A stretch of DNA of 64,000 bases, taken from positions 192,669 to 256,668 of the forward strand of contig NZ_LMFQ01000024.1 of assembly GCF_001426905.1 (NCBI RefSeq), given 5' to 3'. The position numbers were made by a program, and so were the translations under genes. Shown here in pieces: positions 1-9,501 of the stretch (positions within the stretch are counted from its first letter, which is position 1; every line of letters starts with the position of its first letter). Source of the DNA: Caulobacter sp. Root1455 (GTDB taxonomy: Bacteria > Pseudomonadota > Alphaproteobacteria > Caulobacterales > Caulobacteraceae). The notes beneath the pieces are model-generated. The model was not told the DNA's origin. It made no database searches and was given only the letters and a program-made list of their open reading frames with translations.

Positions 1-540
1 GCACGGCTTCGCCGCCTCACGCGGATCACCGCTGAGCTGGTGGGAGGGTGCGAAGCGCCCGGGCCTCGCCCGGATGATTTGCAGTTTTGATTACCGTTTC
101 GACGAAGTTCAGACGCTCCGCGCGGCCGTTATCCGGAAGCCTTCGGATCGCGGATTTTTAACCCGCTCCGATGGAGGCCCCCGACGGGCAGGACGTTGGC
201 GCGTCCTGGACCGCCTGGGCGATTTCAGCCCAGGCCTGCCGCGTCCGCCGATCCCTTCGCCGCCTGGGTTTCGTCTCGACCAAGGAGAACCTGCCCAGAA
301 CCGTCGCGAAGGCGTCCACCGAAGGACCACCGACGAGCGCTTCCCGCTCGACCACCCCCGAAAGCCGCATCGGTCGCCGTACGTGCGCCCTCCCCATGCT
401 CTCAGGTGGGATTAGGATACGGGCGGTTTGGAAGGTGAGGACCAAATCGGATCGAGAAAATTCAGGGCGTTGAAATCTCGAGGGTTTGTTCGCTATGCGC
501 AGAGCGTAAGCGCTCGCGACCCACTCTCTCCGGGAGAGGG
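1..540. repeat. Intergenic stretch carrying one copy of a dispersed repeat
   Basis: I see no credible gene here; the open frames have no family resemblance and overlap one another. Two blocks recur in inverted orientation about 56 kb away. Block 92-141 matches the reverse complement of about 56985-57033. Block 335-510 matches the reverse complement of about 56597-56770 with scattered differences. Both copies lie outside genes. The blocks are far apart and in the same relative order, so the copies look like remnants of one longer element. Confidence 0.6.
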
Positions 541-2397
541 TTACGCGATGCGATCCCACGGGAAGCTCAGAGTCGGCGCGTTGACGTGCCGCTTCATCGT
601 CAACGTCAGGCGCGCGCCCGTCCCAGGCGCCAGTCGCACGGTGAAGGCCGATGCGTTCACCGCCACCGGCGCCCCGCCGTCGATCGAGACGCTCAGCAGC
701 TGGTGCTCGCCATAGCCGCCGCCCTGCACGGTCACCGTGCGCGCCTTGACCTGGTTGGTGTTGACCAGGCTCACCGTCGCCCCGTCGTCGCTCAGGGCCT
801 CGACCAGGGCCGCGACGTCCTCGGGCACGCCCGCCCTTCGGCGCTCGGGATCGAAGTAGCGCAGCCTGGCATAGAGCAAGGCTCCGCCCTGGGCCGGCGA
901 GGTCGGCGACCACGGCGGTCGAGCGATGTGGATGCCGCCCTGCATCAGATGGATCAGCGCCGTGGCGCTGGCCGGATTGATGTCCAGCGCCGCGTCGGCC
1001 AGGCGGGTCTTGGGCGTCGAGCGGTCTTCGCGCTGGGCCTGGGCGCGGGCCCGGACCCGTTCGATGTCGGCGCGCAGGACCTTGGCGGGGAACTCGGGAT
1101 CCTTGCCGTCCAGATAGGTCAGCCAGGGATGGTCGGCGGCCCGCGAGCGGTCCGAGGCTTTCATCGACAGGTACCAGATTTCCAGGCCGTTGGTCCGGTA
1201 CTCGCCCGGCGCATAGCCGTACCAGCCCTGGTCGCCGTACATGCGCGGGGTCTGGACCTTGCCGTCGATGGTCTTCTTCTGGGCGTTGATGACGTCGGCC
1301 TGCCTGCGCCAGACCTCCAGGTACTTGTCGTCGCCGGTCAGCAGATAGGCGTTCATGAAGCCGACGATGGCGCGCGGCACGCGGTTGCGGTCCTCGCGCT
1401 TGCCGGTCTGGGGCACGACCGGGCTGAAGCCCCAGCCATAGACCCCGCCCCACCACTTGCCGTCGGTCGCGCCGCCGATCTTGCCGTCCAGGCCGATATT
1501 GCTGGGCAGCACCCCCCCATTGGCCTTGGCCCGCTCGGCCCAGGCGTCGACATAGCCCAGCAGCCAGTCGCGGTATTTCGGCTCGTGGTCCAGCATGTAG
1601 GCGTTGAGCACCAGGCTGGTGACCTGCAGGTTCAGCGGCCCGTCGCCGATCACGTCGGTATATTCGTCGTAGTGGTGCAGCGTTTCCTCGTAAGTCCGCT
1701 CGCCGTGCTCCATGAAGAAGTCGTCGACCTTGAACGGGTCGCCGGCCCAGTCCAGCGGCGTGGCCTTGCGCAGCATCGGGCCGCGGCTGCCGGTGATCAT
1801 GCTGCGGATGATCTTGTGCCTGGGGTCGTAGTTCGGCGCCCCCGGGTCCTCGTTCATGTAGAAGCCGGAGAATCGCTTGACCCGGTCGCGGTAACGGGCG
1901 TCGCGCGGGTCCGACAGCCCCAGCAGATTGAACACCGACAGTCCCTCGGACAGGTGCTGCCAGTCGGTCATGACCGGAAATTCCTTGTAGTACATGCCTT
2001 CACGGGCGAACGGCACGTCCTTGGTCCTGGCCAGGGTGTACTGGCGGACATTGCCTTCGTAGGCCTTCTTCGACAGCTCCAGCAGCCGCTCGCTGCCGCC
2101 CAGGGCGTGCAGGTGCGGCCAGTCGTTGACGTTCTCGATCGCGTCGTCGGGACCGTCGTTGGCGCCCCAGCGCTCGACCGCCAGCAGAAAGCCGCGATCG
2201 TCGAAATAGCGGGCGAAGAAGGCTTCGCAGGCCTCGGCGTTGGCCTTCAACAGCTCGCGCTCCAGCAGCGCCCACTCGGGCGGCGCCATCGGGGTCTTGA
2301 TCTCGAGCGTGGGCGCGGGGGCGGCCAGGACCGGCGAGGCGACGCTCGCCAGCAGCAGGGCCGAGGCGGTGCGGAGGAAACGGCGGCGGGTCGTCAT
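541..2397 (-). CDS. Tat-exported conserved protein of unknown activity, probable carbohydrate-active enzyme
   Basis: The protein has 618 residues. I chose the ATG at 2397 because it gives a twin-arginine leader (TTRRRFLRTA, then a hydrophobic stretch ending SPVLAAPA), so export to the periplasm is likely. The body is rich in Trp, Tyr, Asp and His with long helical segments, for example WGANDGPDD near residue 75 and KWWGGVYGWGF in the middle, which recalls alpha/alpha-toroid polysaccharide lyases and glycoside hydrolases. The last 100 or so residues look like a beta domain. The gene follows the MFS gene after an 11-base gap in the same operon, opposite a TonB receptor. Export plus a hexuronate-type transporter suggests it degrades an acidic sugar polymer. 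That role is inferred from context; I cannot name a family or catalytic residues. Confidence 0.8.
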   Translation of the reverse strand: MTTRRRFLRTASALLLASVASPVLAAPAPTLEIKTPMAPPEWALLERELLKANAEACEAFFARYFDDRGFLLAVERWGANDGPDDAIENVNDWPHLHALGGSERLLELSKKAYEGNVRQYTLARTKDVPFAREGMYYKEFPVMTDWQHLSEGLSVFNLLGLSDPRDARYRDRVKRFSGFYMNEDPGAPNYDPRHKIIRSMITGSRGPMLRKATPLDWAGDPFKVDDFFMEHGERTYEETLHHYDEYTDVIGDGPLNLQVTSLVLNAYMLDHEPKYRDWLLGYVDAWAERAKANGGVLPSNIGLDGKIGGATDGKWWGGVYGWGFSPVVPQTGKREDRNRVPRAIVGFMNAYLLTGDDKYLEVWRRQADVINAQKKTIDGKVQTPRMYGDQGWYGYAPGEYRTNGLEIWYLSMKASDRSRAADHPWLTYLDGKDPEFPAKVLRADIERVRARAQAQREDRSTPKTRLADAALDINPASATALIHLMQGGIHIARPPWSPTSPAQGGALLYARLRYFDPERRRAGVPEDVAALVEALSDDGATVSLVNTNQVKARTVTVQGGGYGEHQLLSVSIDGGAPVAVNASAFTVRLAPGTGARLTLTMKRHVNAPTLSFPWDRIA

Positions 2398-2408
2398 CGA
2401 TCGCTCCC

Positions 2409-3740
2409 TCAGGCCGGCTTCAGCACAAGGCGCTGGATCTTGCCGACGATCAGGAAATAGGCGGCGATGGTGATCAGGCAGTGAACGCCCACGAAGATCA
2501 GCGCCCCGTCGAACGAGCCGGTCCCCTTGACGATGTAGCCGATGACGATCGGGGTCACGATGCCGGCGATGTTGCCGAAGGTGTTGAAGATCCCGCCCGT
2601 CACCCCGGCCATCTCCTTGGGCGAGGTGTCGGCGACCACGGCCCAGCCCAGCGAGGCCACGCCCTTGCCGAAGAAGGCGACCGCCATGATCAGGATGACC
2701 AGCCATTCCTGTTCGACATAGTTGCAGCCGATGATCAGCGAGGCCAACAGCATGCCGATCAGCAGCGGCGTCTTTCGGGCGACGTCCAGCGAGCCGGTCT
2801 TCTTGAGCAGGCGGTCGGAGATGATCCCGCCCAGCAGCCCGCCGACGAAGCCGCAAAGCGCCGGGGCGGCGGCGGTGAATCCGGCCTGCAGGATCGACAG
2901 CCCGCGCTCCTTGACCAGGTAGATCGGGAACCAGGTGACGAAGAAATAGGTCAGCACGTTGATGCAGTATTGGCCCAGATAGACGCCCAGCAGCATGCGG
3001 CTGGTCAGCACCTGGCGGACGTTGCGCCAGGTGAATCCCGCGCCGCTGTCGTCGCTCTTGTCCTCCATGCGCACCAGGCCGCCGCCGGCCTCGATATAGT
3101 CGAACTCGGCGTCGTTGATCGCCGGATGTTCGGTGGGCGCGTGGACGAACCTGACGAACACGAAGGCCGCCGCGACGCCGACGCCGCCCATCACGAAGAA
3201 CACCGAACGCCAGCCGAACTGGTGCACCAGCCAGCCCATCAGCGGCGCGAAGGCCACCAGGGCGAAGTACTGGGCGGCGTTGAAGATCGCCGACGCGGTT
3301 CCTCGCTCCGAACCCGGAAACCAGGCCGCCACGATGCGCGAGTTCGCGGGAAACGACGGAGCTTCCGCGAGGCCGACCATGAACCGCATGGCGAACAGCG
3401 TGACCGCCGCCGCCAGGCCGGTGAACAGGCCGCCAAAACCCTGCAGGGCGGTGAAGAACGACCAGACCAGCAGGGCGATGGTGTAGATCTTCTTCGACCC
3501 GAAGCGGTCGAGCAGGGCGCCGCCCGGGATCTGGCCCAGCACATAGGCCCAGGCGAAGGCCGACAGGATGTAGCCCATGGCCACGGGATCCAGTCCCAGT
3601 TCCTTGGACGCCGACTGACCGGCGATCGAGAAGGTGGCCCGGTCGGCGTAGTTGATCGTGGTGATGATGAACAGCAGCAGGATGATCAGCCAGCGGACGC
3701 GGGTCCTTCTGTCTGCGCCGTCGGCGGTCTGCGCGGTCAT
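2409..3740 (-). CDS. MFS transporter, anion:cation symporter type (hexuronate/glucarate-like)
   Basis: The 443-residue inner-membrane protein has about 12 hydrophobic segments. The N-terminal INYADRATFSIAG and the loop LDRFGSKK between helices 2 and 3 are typical of the ACS family (ExuT, GudP, GarP), which imports hexuronates and aldarates with protons. It is the first gene of a two-gene operon with the Tat-exported protein downstream and is divergent from the TonB receptor at 4138. Outer-membrane receptor, periplasmic protein and symporter would form a complete uptake route. The exact substrate cannot be read from sequence. Confidence 0.88.
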   Translation of the reverse strand: MTAQTADGADRRTRVRWLIILLLFIITTINYADRATFSIAGQSASKELGLDPVAMGYILSAFAWAYVLGQIPGGALLDRFGSKKIYTIALLVWSFFTALQGFGGLFTGLAAAVTLFAMRFMVGLAEAPSFPANSRIVAAWFPGSERGTASAIFNAAQYFALVAFAPLMGWLVHQFGWRSVFFVMGGVGVAAAFVFVRFVHAPTEHPAINDAEFDYIEAGGGLVRMEDKSDDSGAGFTWRNVRQVLTSRMLLGVYLGQYCINVLTYFFVTWFPIYLVKERGLSILQAGFTAAAPALCGFVGGLLGGIISDRLLKKTGSLDVARKTPLLIGMLLASLIIGCNYVEQEWLVILIMAVAFFGKGVASLGWAVVADTSPKEMAGVTGGIFNTFGNIAGIVTPIVIGYIVKGTGSFDGALIFVGVHCLITIAAYFLIVGKIQRLVLKPA

Positions 3741-4137
3741 CGCGTCCCCTTCCCTGTCGTCTTTGTTTTGATCGCGGGTCCGATCCGATCAAATCCCGCG
3801 TCGCCCCGATGGAGGGACCTTGAGACGGAAGCTAGAGACCGTAGGCGGGTCGGTCTAAGTCAAATCGCCTATCGACCGATCCACCGGCAACATCGATGAG
3901 GCCCCAACGGCGGCGCCTCGAAGCGGCCAAACCGTTGACAGAGTCGCGATTTCGGCCGGAAACGGCGCCAGCCGGAACAGAACCGGCGTTCATCGGTGCA
4001 GATCCTGCATCGGTCCATGCCCGATTAGGATTGGCCCCCGCGCCGAAGCCGCTCCTATCCTTTTCCCACAGCAAGAGGCCGGTTCGTCCGGCTTCCCACA
4101 AGAAAACGACCCGCGAACCGCGGGCATGGGAGGGAAT
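3741..4137. promoter_or_regulatory. Divergent promoter region with a candidate operator
   Basis: This 397-base gap separates the MFS operon and the TonB receptor gene and must hold both promoters. A 7-bp inverted repeat, TTTGATC (3767-3773) and GATCAAA (3787-3793) with a 13-base spacer, lies 27 bases upstream of the MFS start and is a candidate repressor site. A TTGACA hexamer sits at 3935-3940 on the plus strand, but I find no convincing -10 box at the right distance. No local regulator gene is visible inside the window. Confidence 0.4.
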
Positions 4138-6948
4138 ATGGCGCTTCGAGTTTCACAGGGCCTGCGGACCATCCTGCACGGTGGCGCATCGGGCCTGGCG
4201 CTGGCCATGGCCGTGGCGACCGCCGCCGGCGCCCAAGAAGCCCAACCCGCCCAGCCTCCCGCCGAGCAGGCCTCCGAGGTCGAGGCGGTCGTCGTCACCG
4301 GCTTCCGGGCCAGCCTGGCCAGCGCCATCAACGTCAAGCGCAACGCCTCGGGCGTGGTCGACGCCATCAAGGCCGAGGACATCGCCCAGTTCCCCGACCT
4401 GAACCTGGCGGAGTCGCTGCAGCGCATCCCGGGCGTGTCCATCTCGCGCATCAACGGCGAAGGCCGGCAGATCTCGGTGCGCGGCCTGGGCTCGGAATAC
4501 ACCCGCGTCCGCATCAACGGCATGGAAGCCATCACCACCACCGGCGGCACGGCCAACAGCGGCGGCACAAACCGCGGTCGCGGCTTCGACTTCAACATCT
4601 TCGCCTCGGACCTGTTCAACAGCATCGCCGTGCGCAAGACGGCTTCGGCGGATGTCGAGGAAGGCTCGCTGGGCGCGACCGTAGACCTGGACACCGCCAG
4701 CCCGTTCGACAACCCCAAGCCGCAACTCGTGCTCTCGGCCCAGGCCAGCTACAACGACCTGGCCAAGGACGTCGGGCCCCGACTGTCGGCCCTGGCCAGC
4801 CGCACCTGGCGTGACGGCACGTTCGGCGCGCTGATCTCCGTCGCCTACGAGAACCGCCATCTGCTCGAGGAAGGCGCCAACATCACCCGCTGGACCTACG
4901 GCGGCAGCAACGGCGGCTTCAACGCGGCCTCGACCCTGCCCGGCTACACCCTGGCCCAGATCAACGACAGCAACCCCGCCACCGCCCTCTACCATCCGCG
5001 CATCCCGGCCTATGTCAGCTACGACATCGATTCCGAGCGGTTCGGAGCCAGCGGTTCGCTGCAATGGAAGCCGACCGACCGGACCAACGTCTCGTTCGAC
5101 GCGCTCTATTCGTACCTGGCCGGCACGCGCAAGGAGGCGCAGCTGCAGGCGCTGGGCCTGTCGCGCGGCGGCTCCGGCAAGCCGCAGACCATCATCCGGG
5201 ACGGCGTCGTCGATGCGAACCACAACCTGGTCTACGCCAAGCTCGACAATGTCGATCTGCGCACCCAGTCGGCCTATGACGAGCTGAACACCGAGTTCAA
5301 GCAGTTCACCCTGGCGGCCGATCACCGGTTCACCGACAAGTTCAAGGTCGGCGGCCTGCTCGGCTACGCGGACTCGACCTTCACCCAGCCGGTGTCGACG
5401 ATCATCACCTTCGACCGGGCCAACAGCCAGGGCTACTCATACGACTTCCGGGGCGACCGCCTGCCGACCATCCTGCTGGGCTTCGACGCCACCAATCCAG
5501 CCAATTGGAGCGCCATCAACGGCACGTCGGAAGTGCGCCTGCGGCCGCAGTTCGTCGAGAACCAGTTCACCACCGGCAAGATCTTCGGTGAGTACGACTT
5601 CAACGACAACCTGACCCTCAAGGCCGGCGTGGATTTCCGTAAGTTCGAGTACGACAGCTACGGCCAGTACCGGACCAGCGAGACCGTCTCCCAGACCCTG
5701 ACGCCCGCCCAGCTGGCCGCCGCCTCCAAGGTCTATTCGGGCTTCGGCAAGCACATGGGCCTGCCGGCCGGCAACGCCACCGCCTGGCTGGTGCCCGACA
5801 TCGACGCCTACGCCCGGACCTACGGCATCTACAGCAACACCGGCATCTACGCCCTGACCAACACCAACAACAGCTCGGCGCGCGGCCAGTACGGCACGGT
5901 CGAGGAGAAGGACGCCGGCGCCTACCTCCAGGCCGAGTTCCGCTTCGACGCCTTCGGCCTGCCCTTCCGCGGCGACGCCGGCGTGCGCCAGGTCAACACC
6001 CAGCAGGAGTCGGGCGGCTACGCCGTCGTCAACAACGTGGTGCGGCTGGTCAATGTGCGGCGCGACTACGACATGACCCTGCCGTCCTTCAACCTGGCGG
6101 CCGACGTCACCGACACCGTCGTGGCCCGGATCAGCGCCGCCAAGACCATCTCGCGCCCGGGCATCGGCTCCCTTTCGCCGGGCGGCGACGTCGGCGTCCA
6201 GGGCGCCAACCGGACCTTCTCGTCCGGCAACCCGGATCTGGATCCGACCCAGTCCAAGAACCTCGACCTCTCCCTGGAATGGTATCCCTCGCAGGGCGCC
6301 ATGCTGGCCGCCGGCGTGTTCTTCAAGCGGATCGACACCTTCGTCGCCACCCTGCGCACCCAGGCGCCCTACAACACCCTGGGCCTGCCGGACTCGCTGA
6401 TCGCCGGCACCAGCGCCACCCCGACCGACATCTTCGACGTCACCCAGCCCGTCAACTCGAACGGCGGCGACCTGAAGGGCTTCGAGGTCAACTGGCAGCA
6501 GCCGCTGACCTTCCTGCCCGGCGCCTGGAGCCACCTCGGCTACATCCTCAACTACACCTTCGTGGACTCGAGCATCGAGTACCTGACCTCCACCACGCCC
6601 GGCGCGCCGACGGTCAACGCCACCCTCGTGGGCCTGTCCAAGCACGCCGCCAACGCCACGCTCTACTACGAGACCGACACCTGGAGCATCCGCGGCTCGG
6701 CCGCCTATCGTGACGGCTACCTGACCCAGGTGCCGGGCAACGACGGCAACGCCTATCACGGCACCAACTCGACCCTGAACATCGACGCCCAGGCCAGCTT
6801 CAACATCCGCCCCAACCTCAAGCTGAGCATCGAGGGCGTCAACCTGACCGACGAGTTCAACGATCAGTTCGTCGGCGACAGCAACCGCCTGAACGTCCAC
6901 ACCCACAGCGGCCGGACCTATTTCCTGGGTCTTCGCTACAGCTACTAG
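4138..6948 (+). CDS. TonB-dependent receptor, Xanthomonas/Caulobacter type
   Basis: The 936-residue outer-membrane receptor imports a large or scarce substrate using TonB energy. I prefer the ATG at 4138 over the one at 4126 because GGAGGG at 4128-4133 then serves as its ribosome binding site. An N-terminal signal peptide ends near ATAAGAQ. A TonB-box-like VEAVVVTGF follows, then a plug domain with QRIPGVSISRINGEGRQ and ISVRGLGSEYTRVRING. The barrel ends in an aromatic terminus (FLGLRYSY). This subfamily usually takes up plant-derived carbohydrates. The divergent hexuronate-type MFS gene and exported protein suggest an acidic oligosaccharide as substrate, which is inference. Confidence 0.93.
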   Translation: MALRVSQGLRTILHGGASGLALAMAVATAAGAQEAQPAQPPAEQASEVEAVVVTGFRASLASAINVKRNASGVVDAIKAEDIAQFPDLNLAESLQRIPGVSISRINGEGRQISVRGLGSEYTRVRINGMEAITTTGGTANSGGTNRGRGFDFNIFASDLFNSIAVRKTASADVEEGSLGATVDLDTASPFDNPKPQLVLSAQASYNDLAKDVGPRLSALASRTWRDGTFGALISVAYENRHLLEEGANITRWTYGGSNGGFNAASTLPGYTLAQINDSNPATALYHPRIPAYVSYDIDSERFGASGSLQWKPTDRTNVSFDALYSYLAGTRKEAQLQALGLSRGGSGKPQTIIRDGVVDANHNLVYAKLDNVDLRTQSAYDELNTEFKQFTLAADHRFTDKFKVGGLLGYADSTFTQPVSTIITFDRANSQGYSYDFRGDRLPTILLGFDATNPANWSAINGTSEVRLRPQFVENQFTTGKIFGEYDFNDNLTLKAGVDFRKFEYDSYGQYRTSETVSQTLTPAQLAAASKVYSGFGKHMGLPAGNATAWLVPDIDAYARTYGIYSNTGIYALTNTNNSSARGQYGTVEEKDAGAYLQAEFRFDAFGLPFRGDAGVRQVNTQQESGGYAVVNNVVRLVNVRRDYDMTLPSFNLAADVTDTVVARISAAKTISRPGIGSLSPGGDVGVQGANRTFSSGNPDLDPTQSKNLDLSLEWYPSQGAMLAAGVFFKRIDTFVATLRTQAPYNTLGLPDSLIAGTSATPTDIFDVTQPVNSNGGDLKGFEVNWQQPLTFLPGAWSHLGYILNYTFVDSSIEYLTSTTPGAPTVNATLVGLSKHAANATLYYETDTWSIRGSAAYRDGYLTQVPGNDGNAYHGTNSTLNIDAQASFNIRPNLKLSIEGVNLTDEFNDQFVGDSNRLNVHTHSGRTYFLGLRYSY

Positions 6949-6983
6949 GGCGCGGTTCTTCCCCCCGACCCAACGCCCTGGTT

Positions 6984-7012
6984 GCGGCGCCGGCTTGTCC
7001 AGCCGGCGCCGC
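6984..7012 (+). terminator. Strong stem-loop downstream of the TonB receptor gene
   Basis: There is a perfect 12-bp GC-rich stem (6984-6995 with 7001-7012) and a 5-base loop, 36 bases after the receptor stop codon. No T-run follows, so it may be a processing or stability hairpin rather than an intrinsic terminator. Confidence 0.5.
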
Positions 7013-7184
7013 GCTCGTGCAAGGCTCCCCGCCGCCAGCCTTGAGCGTCGAGGTCGCGCCAGGTCCAGCCTGAAGCCTTTCGCTCGGCGGACCTTCCAAC
7101 AAGCGGGCTTTCCCAGGGGTCGAGAAGAGGCGAGAGCGACCCGATCGCCTCCATCGGCCTGCGGGATCGCACAATCGACGGGGT

Positions 7185-7261
7185 TGGCGCGCCCTGCTGG
7201 ATTCGAACCAGCGACCGCTCGCTTAGAAGGCGAGTGCTCTATCCAGCTGAGCTAAGGGCGC
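7185..7261 (-). tRNA. tRNA-Arg(TCT)
   Basis: A full cloverleaf can be folded on the minus strand. The acceptor stem is GCGCCCT/AGGGCGC, the anticodon stem CTCGC/GCGAG encloses the loop CTTCTAA, and the T-loop is TTCGAAT. The anticodon TCT reads AGA. The CCA end is encoded (7185-7187). Confidence 0.96.
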
Positions 7262-7311
7262 GGACCCCCGAGGGGGACCTTGGAGAACCGTGGAAACTTG
7301 AGGCGTAAAGC

Positions 7312-7617
7312 CTAGTGCGTCCAGGGCTGGCGGCGGCCGGCGGCGAAGTTGTCGGCGTAGGCCTTGATGATCCGCTTGGGCGTCTTGGGCTCGAACAGCT
7401 GGAACGAGATCTCATGACGCTGGGCGTAGGCCACGGCCTCGTCGCGGGTCTCGAAGTTCAGGCGCACCTGGCCGTTCATGTCGCTCGACTGGGTCCAGCC
7501 CATCAGCGGGTCCGAACGTCTGGCCGAGGCCGGTTCGAACTCCAGCACCCAATCCTTGGTCTTGGCCTTGCCCGACTGCATGGCGGTCTTGGCGGGGCGG
7601 TAGATGCGCGCGAGCAT
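7312..7617 (-). CDS. NDUFS4-family accessory subunit of respiratory complex I
   Basis: This 101-residue protein matches the ETC complex I subunit family, homologous to mitochondrial NDUFS4/AQDQ. Supporting stretches are ARIYRPAKTAMQSGKAKT, WVLEFEP, DPLMGWTQSSDM and the C-terminal PKRIIKAYADNF. In alphaproteobacteria this soluble accessory subunit sits on the peripheral arm of the NADH:quinone oxidoreductase, usually away from the nuo operon, as here. GGAGAGG precedes the ATG. It stands alone between two tRNA genes on the same strand. Confidence 0.93.
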   Translation of the reverse strand: MLARIYRPAKTAMQSGKAKTKDWVLEFEPASARRSDPLMGWTQSSDMNGQVRLNFETRDEAVAYAQRHEISFQLFEPKTPKRIIKAYADNFAAGRRQPWTH

Positions 7618-7664
7618 GAAAGCCTCTCCAGGTCGAACGGCGCCCCTTCGAAAAGGGGCTTAGG

Positions 7665-7741
<77 letters not shown>

Positions 7742-7801
7742 AAACACCGAGCGGGTGCTCTACAGGGCTTCGTCGCCGGGAGCAAACGGAACGGGCACGC
7801 T

Positions 7802-8326
7802 TCAGCCTTTGGGGAAGATTTTGTTGAGCACCCGATCGCCCGGCAGGATGCCCAGCTGCGCGGCGCGGCCGCCGGGGATCTCCAGAACGCCGCGAATGAT
7901 CCCGCCCGAGGGGATCGGCGTCTCGTCATGCGGCACGGCGTTGCGGGCGATCGACAGCACCCGGCCGTCGGGCGCGATGTAGATGATGTCCAGCGGGATC
8001 AGGGTGTTCTTCATCCAGAACGCCGCGCGCTGGGGCGGATTGTACGGGAACAGCATGCCGCGGTCGGGCGCCAGCGACTTGCGGAACATCAGGCCCCGCT
8101 CCTGCTCGGCCTTGGTCACGGCCAGCTCCACGGTGAACTTGACCCGCCCGCGACTGGTCAGGATCTCGACGGTGTCGAGCTTGGCCGAAGGCTTGGCGGC
8201 GCCATGGACGGCCACGGGGGCCGGCTTGGGCTTGGCCTGCCAGGCCTGGGCCGGAGCCGCGATCAGGGCGCTGGAGAACAGGGCCAGGACGACCAGCGCC
8301 AGGGCCCGTCGTCCGATCGTCGTCAT
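7802..8326 (-). CDS. DUF192 family exported protein
   Basis: The product has 174 residues with a signal peptide (hydrophobic core then APAQAWQA). A DUF192 domain occupies about residues 55-170: the motifs KAEQERGLMFRK, MLFPY, AFWMKNTLIPLDIIYI and VLEIPGG are characteristic. The family is widespread and its function is undefined. I use the ATG at 8326; a GTG three codons upstream (8335) is possible, and neither has a strong Shine-Dalgarno sequence. It follows the cold-shock gene on the same strand after 124 bases, so they may be cotranscribed. Confidence 0.9.
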   Translation of the reverse strand: MTTIGRRALALVVLALFSSALIAAPAQAWQAKPKPAPVAVHGAAKPSAKLDTVEILTSRGRVKFTVELAVTKAEQERGLMFRKSLAPDRGMLFPYNPPQRAAFWMKNTLIPLDIIYIAPDGRVLSIARNAVPHDETPIPSGGIIRGVLEIPGGRAAQLGILPGDRVLNKIFPKG

Positions 8327-8450
8327 CAAGGTCACGCGCGCCTCATCATCCTCGCCGCGTCCCGCGACGCGGCGATCCTACGACGCCCCGCGCGGATATC
8401 GAAGCGAGTCGATGGCGAAAGCCGGTCCTGGAGAATACGCCCTCGCGCGC

Positions 8451-9056
8451 CTAGTCCTCGCCGGCGGTGATCTCGGCGACCACCAGGCCCTTGGGGCCCT
8501 CGGCGAAGCGCACCATCACGTCGTCGCCCGGCTGCAGGTCTTCCAGACCGCCGCGACGCAGGGTCTCGATATGCACGAAGATGTCGCCCGGCTGGCCGTC
8601 GCGGACGACGAAGCCGTAGCCCTTGGTGCGGTTGAACCATTTGACCTTGGCGCGCTCGGCCGGGCCCACGGGCTCCAGCGCCTGGCGGCCGCTGTCGATG
8701 CCGGACCGGAAGCCGTGATCGCGGCGCAGGCCCATGCCGCCGTCGCCGAACGACCGCTTGGGCCGCTCCATCGGCGCGCTGGCGGCGCTTTCGTCCAGGT
8801 CCACGACCTCGGACACCTGCCAGCCCTTGGGGCGCTTGACCACGTCGCAGACGATGATCGCGCCCTCCAGCGCCGTCTCCCGACCACAGTTGCGCAGGGA
8901 CGTGACGTGCAGCAGCACGTCCTTCAGGCCGGTCTGGCCTGGATCGTCGGGGACGATGAAACCGTACCCCTTCCCCGTATCGAACCACTTCACGCGACCG
9001 CTGATACGCACGAATTCCTCGTGCGATCCCGAGTCCTCGAAATCGAAACCAGACAT
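8451..9056 (-). CDS. Double cold-shock-domain nucleic-acid-binding protein
   Basis: This 201-residue protein has two cold-shock domains, about residues 18-85 ([14 protein letters not shown]) and 132-198 ([14 protein letters not shown]), each with RNP-type aromatic motifs. An acidic/basic linker joins them. Two-domain Csps are typical of Caulobacter and its relatives and bind single-stranded RNA or DNA. The ATG at 9056 has a good upstream GAGGGGCGGA; the longer open frame to 9137 adds an unlikely N-terminus. The second domain is more divergent upstream of its RNP1 motif. Whether it is cold- or stationary-phase-induced cannot be told from sequence. Confidence 0.93.
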   Translation of the reverse strand: MSGFDFEDSGSHEEFVRISGRVKWFDTGKGYGFIVPDDPGQTGLKDVLLHVTSLRNCGRETALEGAIIVCDVVKRPKGWQVSEVVDLDESAASAPMERPKRSFGDGGMGLRRDHGFRSGIDSGRQALEPVGPAERAKVKWFNRTKGYGFVVRDGQPGDIFVHIETLRRGGLEDLQPGDDVMVRFAEGPKGLVVAEITAGED

Positions 9057-9228
9057 TCCGCCCCTCTGGCTCGCCCAGACAGCCCAGGGGGCGAGCACCA
9101 CAGAATAACACTGTTCTCGCGAGAGGAGAGCCGTCAATAACCAATTGAAGCGGAACGGCGATCAGAAACCTCGCGCGACATTTCGTCGCAGCGGCTAAAC
9201 CGACATAAACCTGAAATGGCCGTGGGGG

Positions 9229-9303
9229 TGGTAGTCCCTAGGGGAGTCGAACCCCTCTCTCCAGAATGAAAATCTGGCGTCCTAACCGATAGACGAAGGG
9301 ACC
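9229..9303 (-). tRNA. tRNA-Glu(TTC), copy 1
   Basis: A minus-strand cloverleaf folds with acceptor GGTCCCT/AGGGACT (first pair G-U), anticodon stem CCAGA/TCTGG enclosing TTTTCAT (anticodon TTC), T-loop TTCGACT and encoded CCA. It is identical to the copy at 9358-9432. Confidence 0.95.
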
Positions 9304-9357
9304 ACGGCGCCTGCATTAGGCGGGTATTCGCATGTAAAGTCTAAGTAGGCTTCGCGG

Positions 9358-9432
9358 TGGTAGTCCCTAGGGGAGTCGAACCCCTCTCTCCAGAATGAAA
9401 ATCTGGCGTCCTAACCGATAGACGAAGGGACC
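9358..9432 (-). tRNA. tRNA-Glu(TTC), copy 2
   Basis: This is an identical 75-base duplicate of the tRNA at 9229-9303, separated by 54 unrelated bases. Both lie on the minus strand downstream of recJ and could be cotranscribed. Confidence 0.95.
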
Positions 9433-9501
9433 ACGTGGCCGCGAAGAGCAGGCGATATACAAAGCTTCCCCCCACGGCGCAAGCGACCGAGAGCAGTTTT
9501 T

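Noticed and set aside
2481..3899. 472-codon plus-strand frame opposite the MFS gene
   Set aside because: Repetitive Gln/Asp/His/Arg composition typical of antisense reading of GC-rich codons; the opposite strand encodes a clear transporter.
3935..3940. TTGACA as a -35 box for the TonB receptor gene
   Set aside because: No plausible -10 at 16-18 bases downstream; kept only as a note in the region entry.
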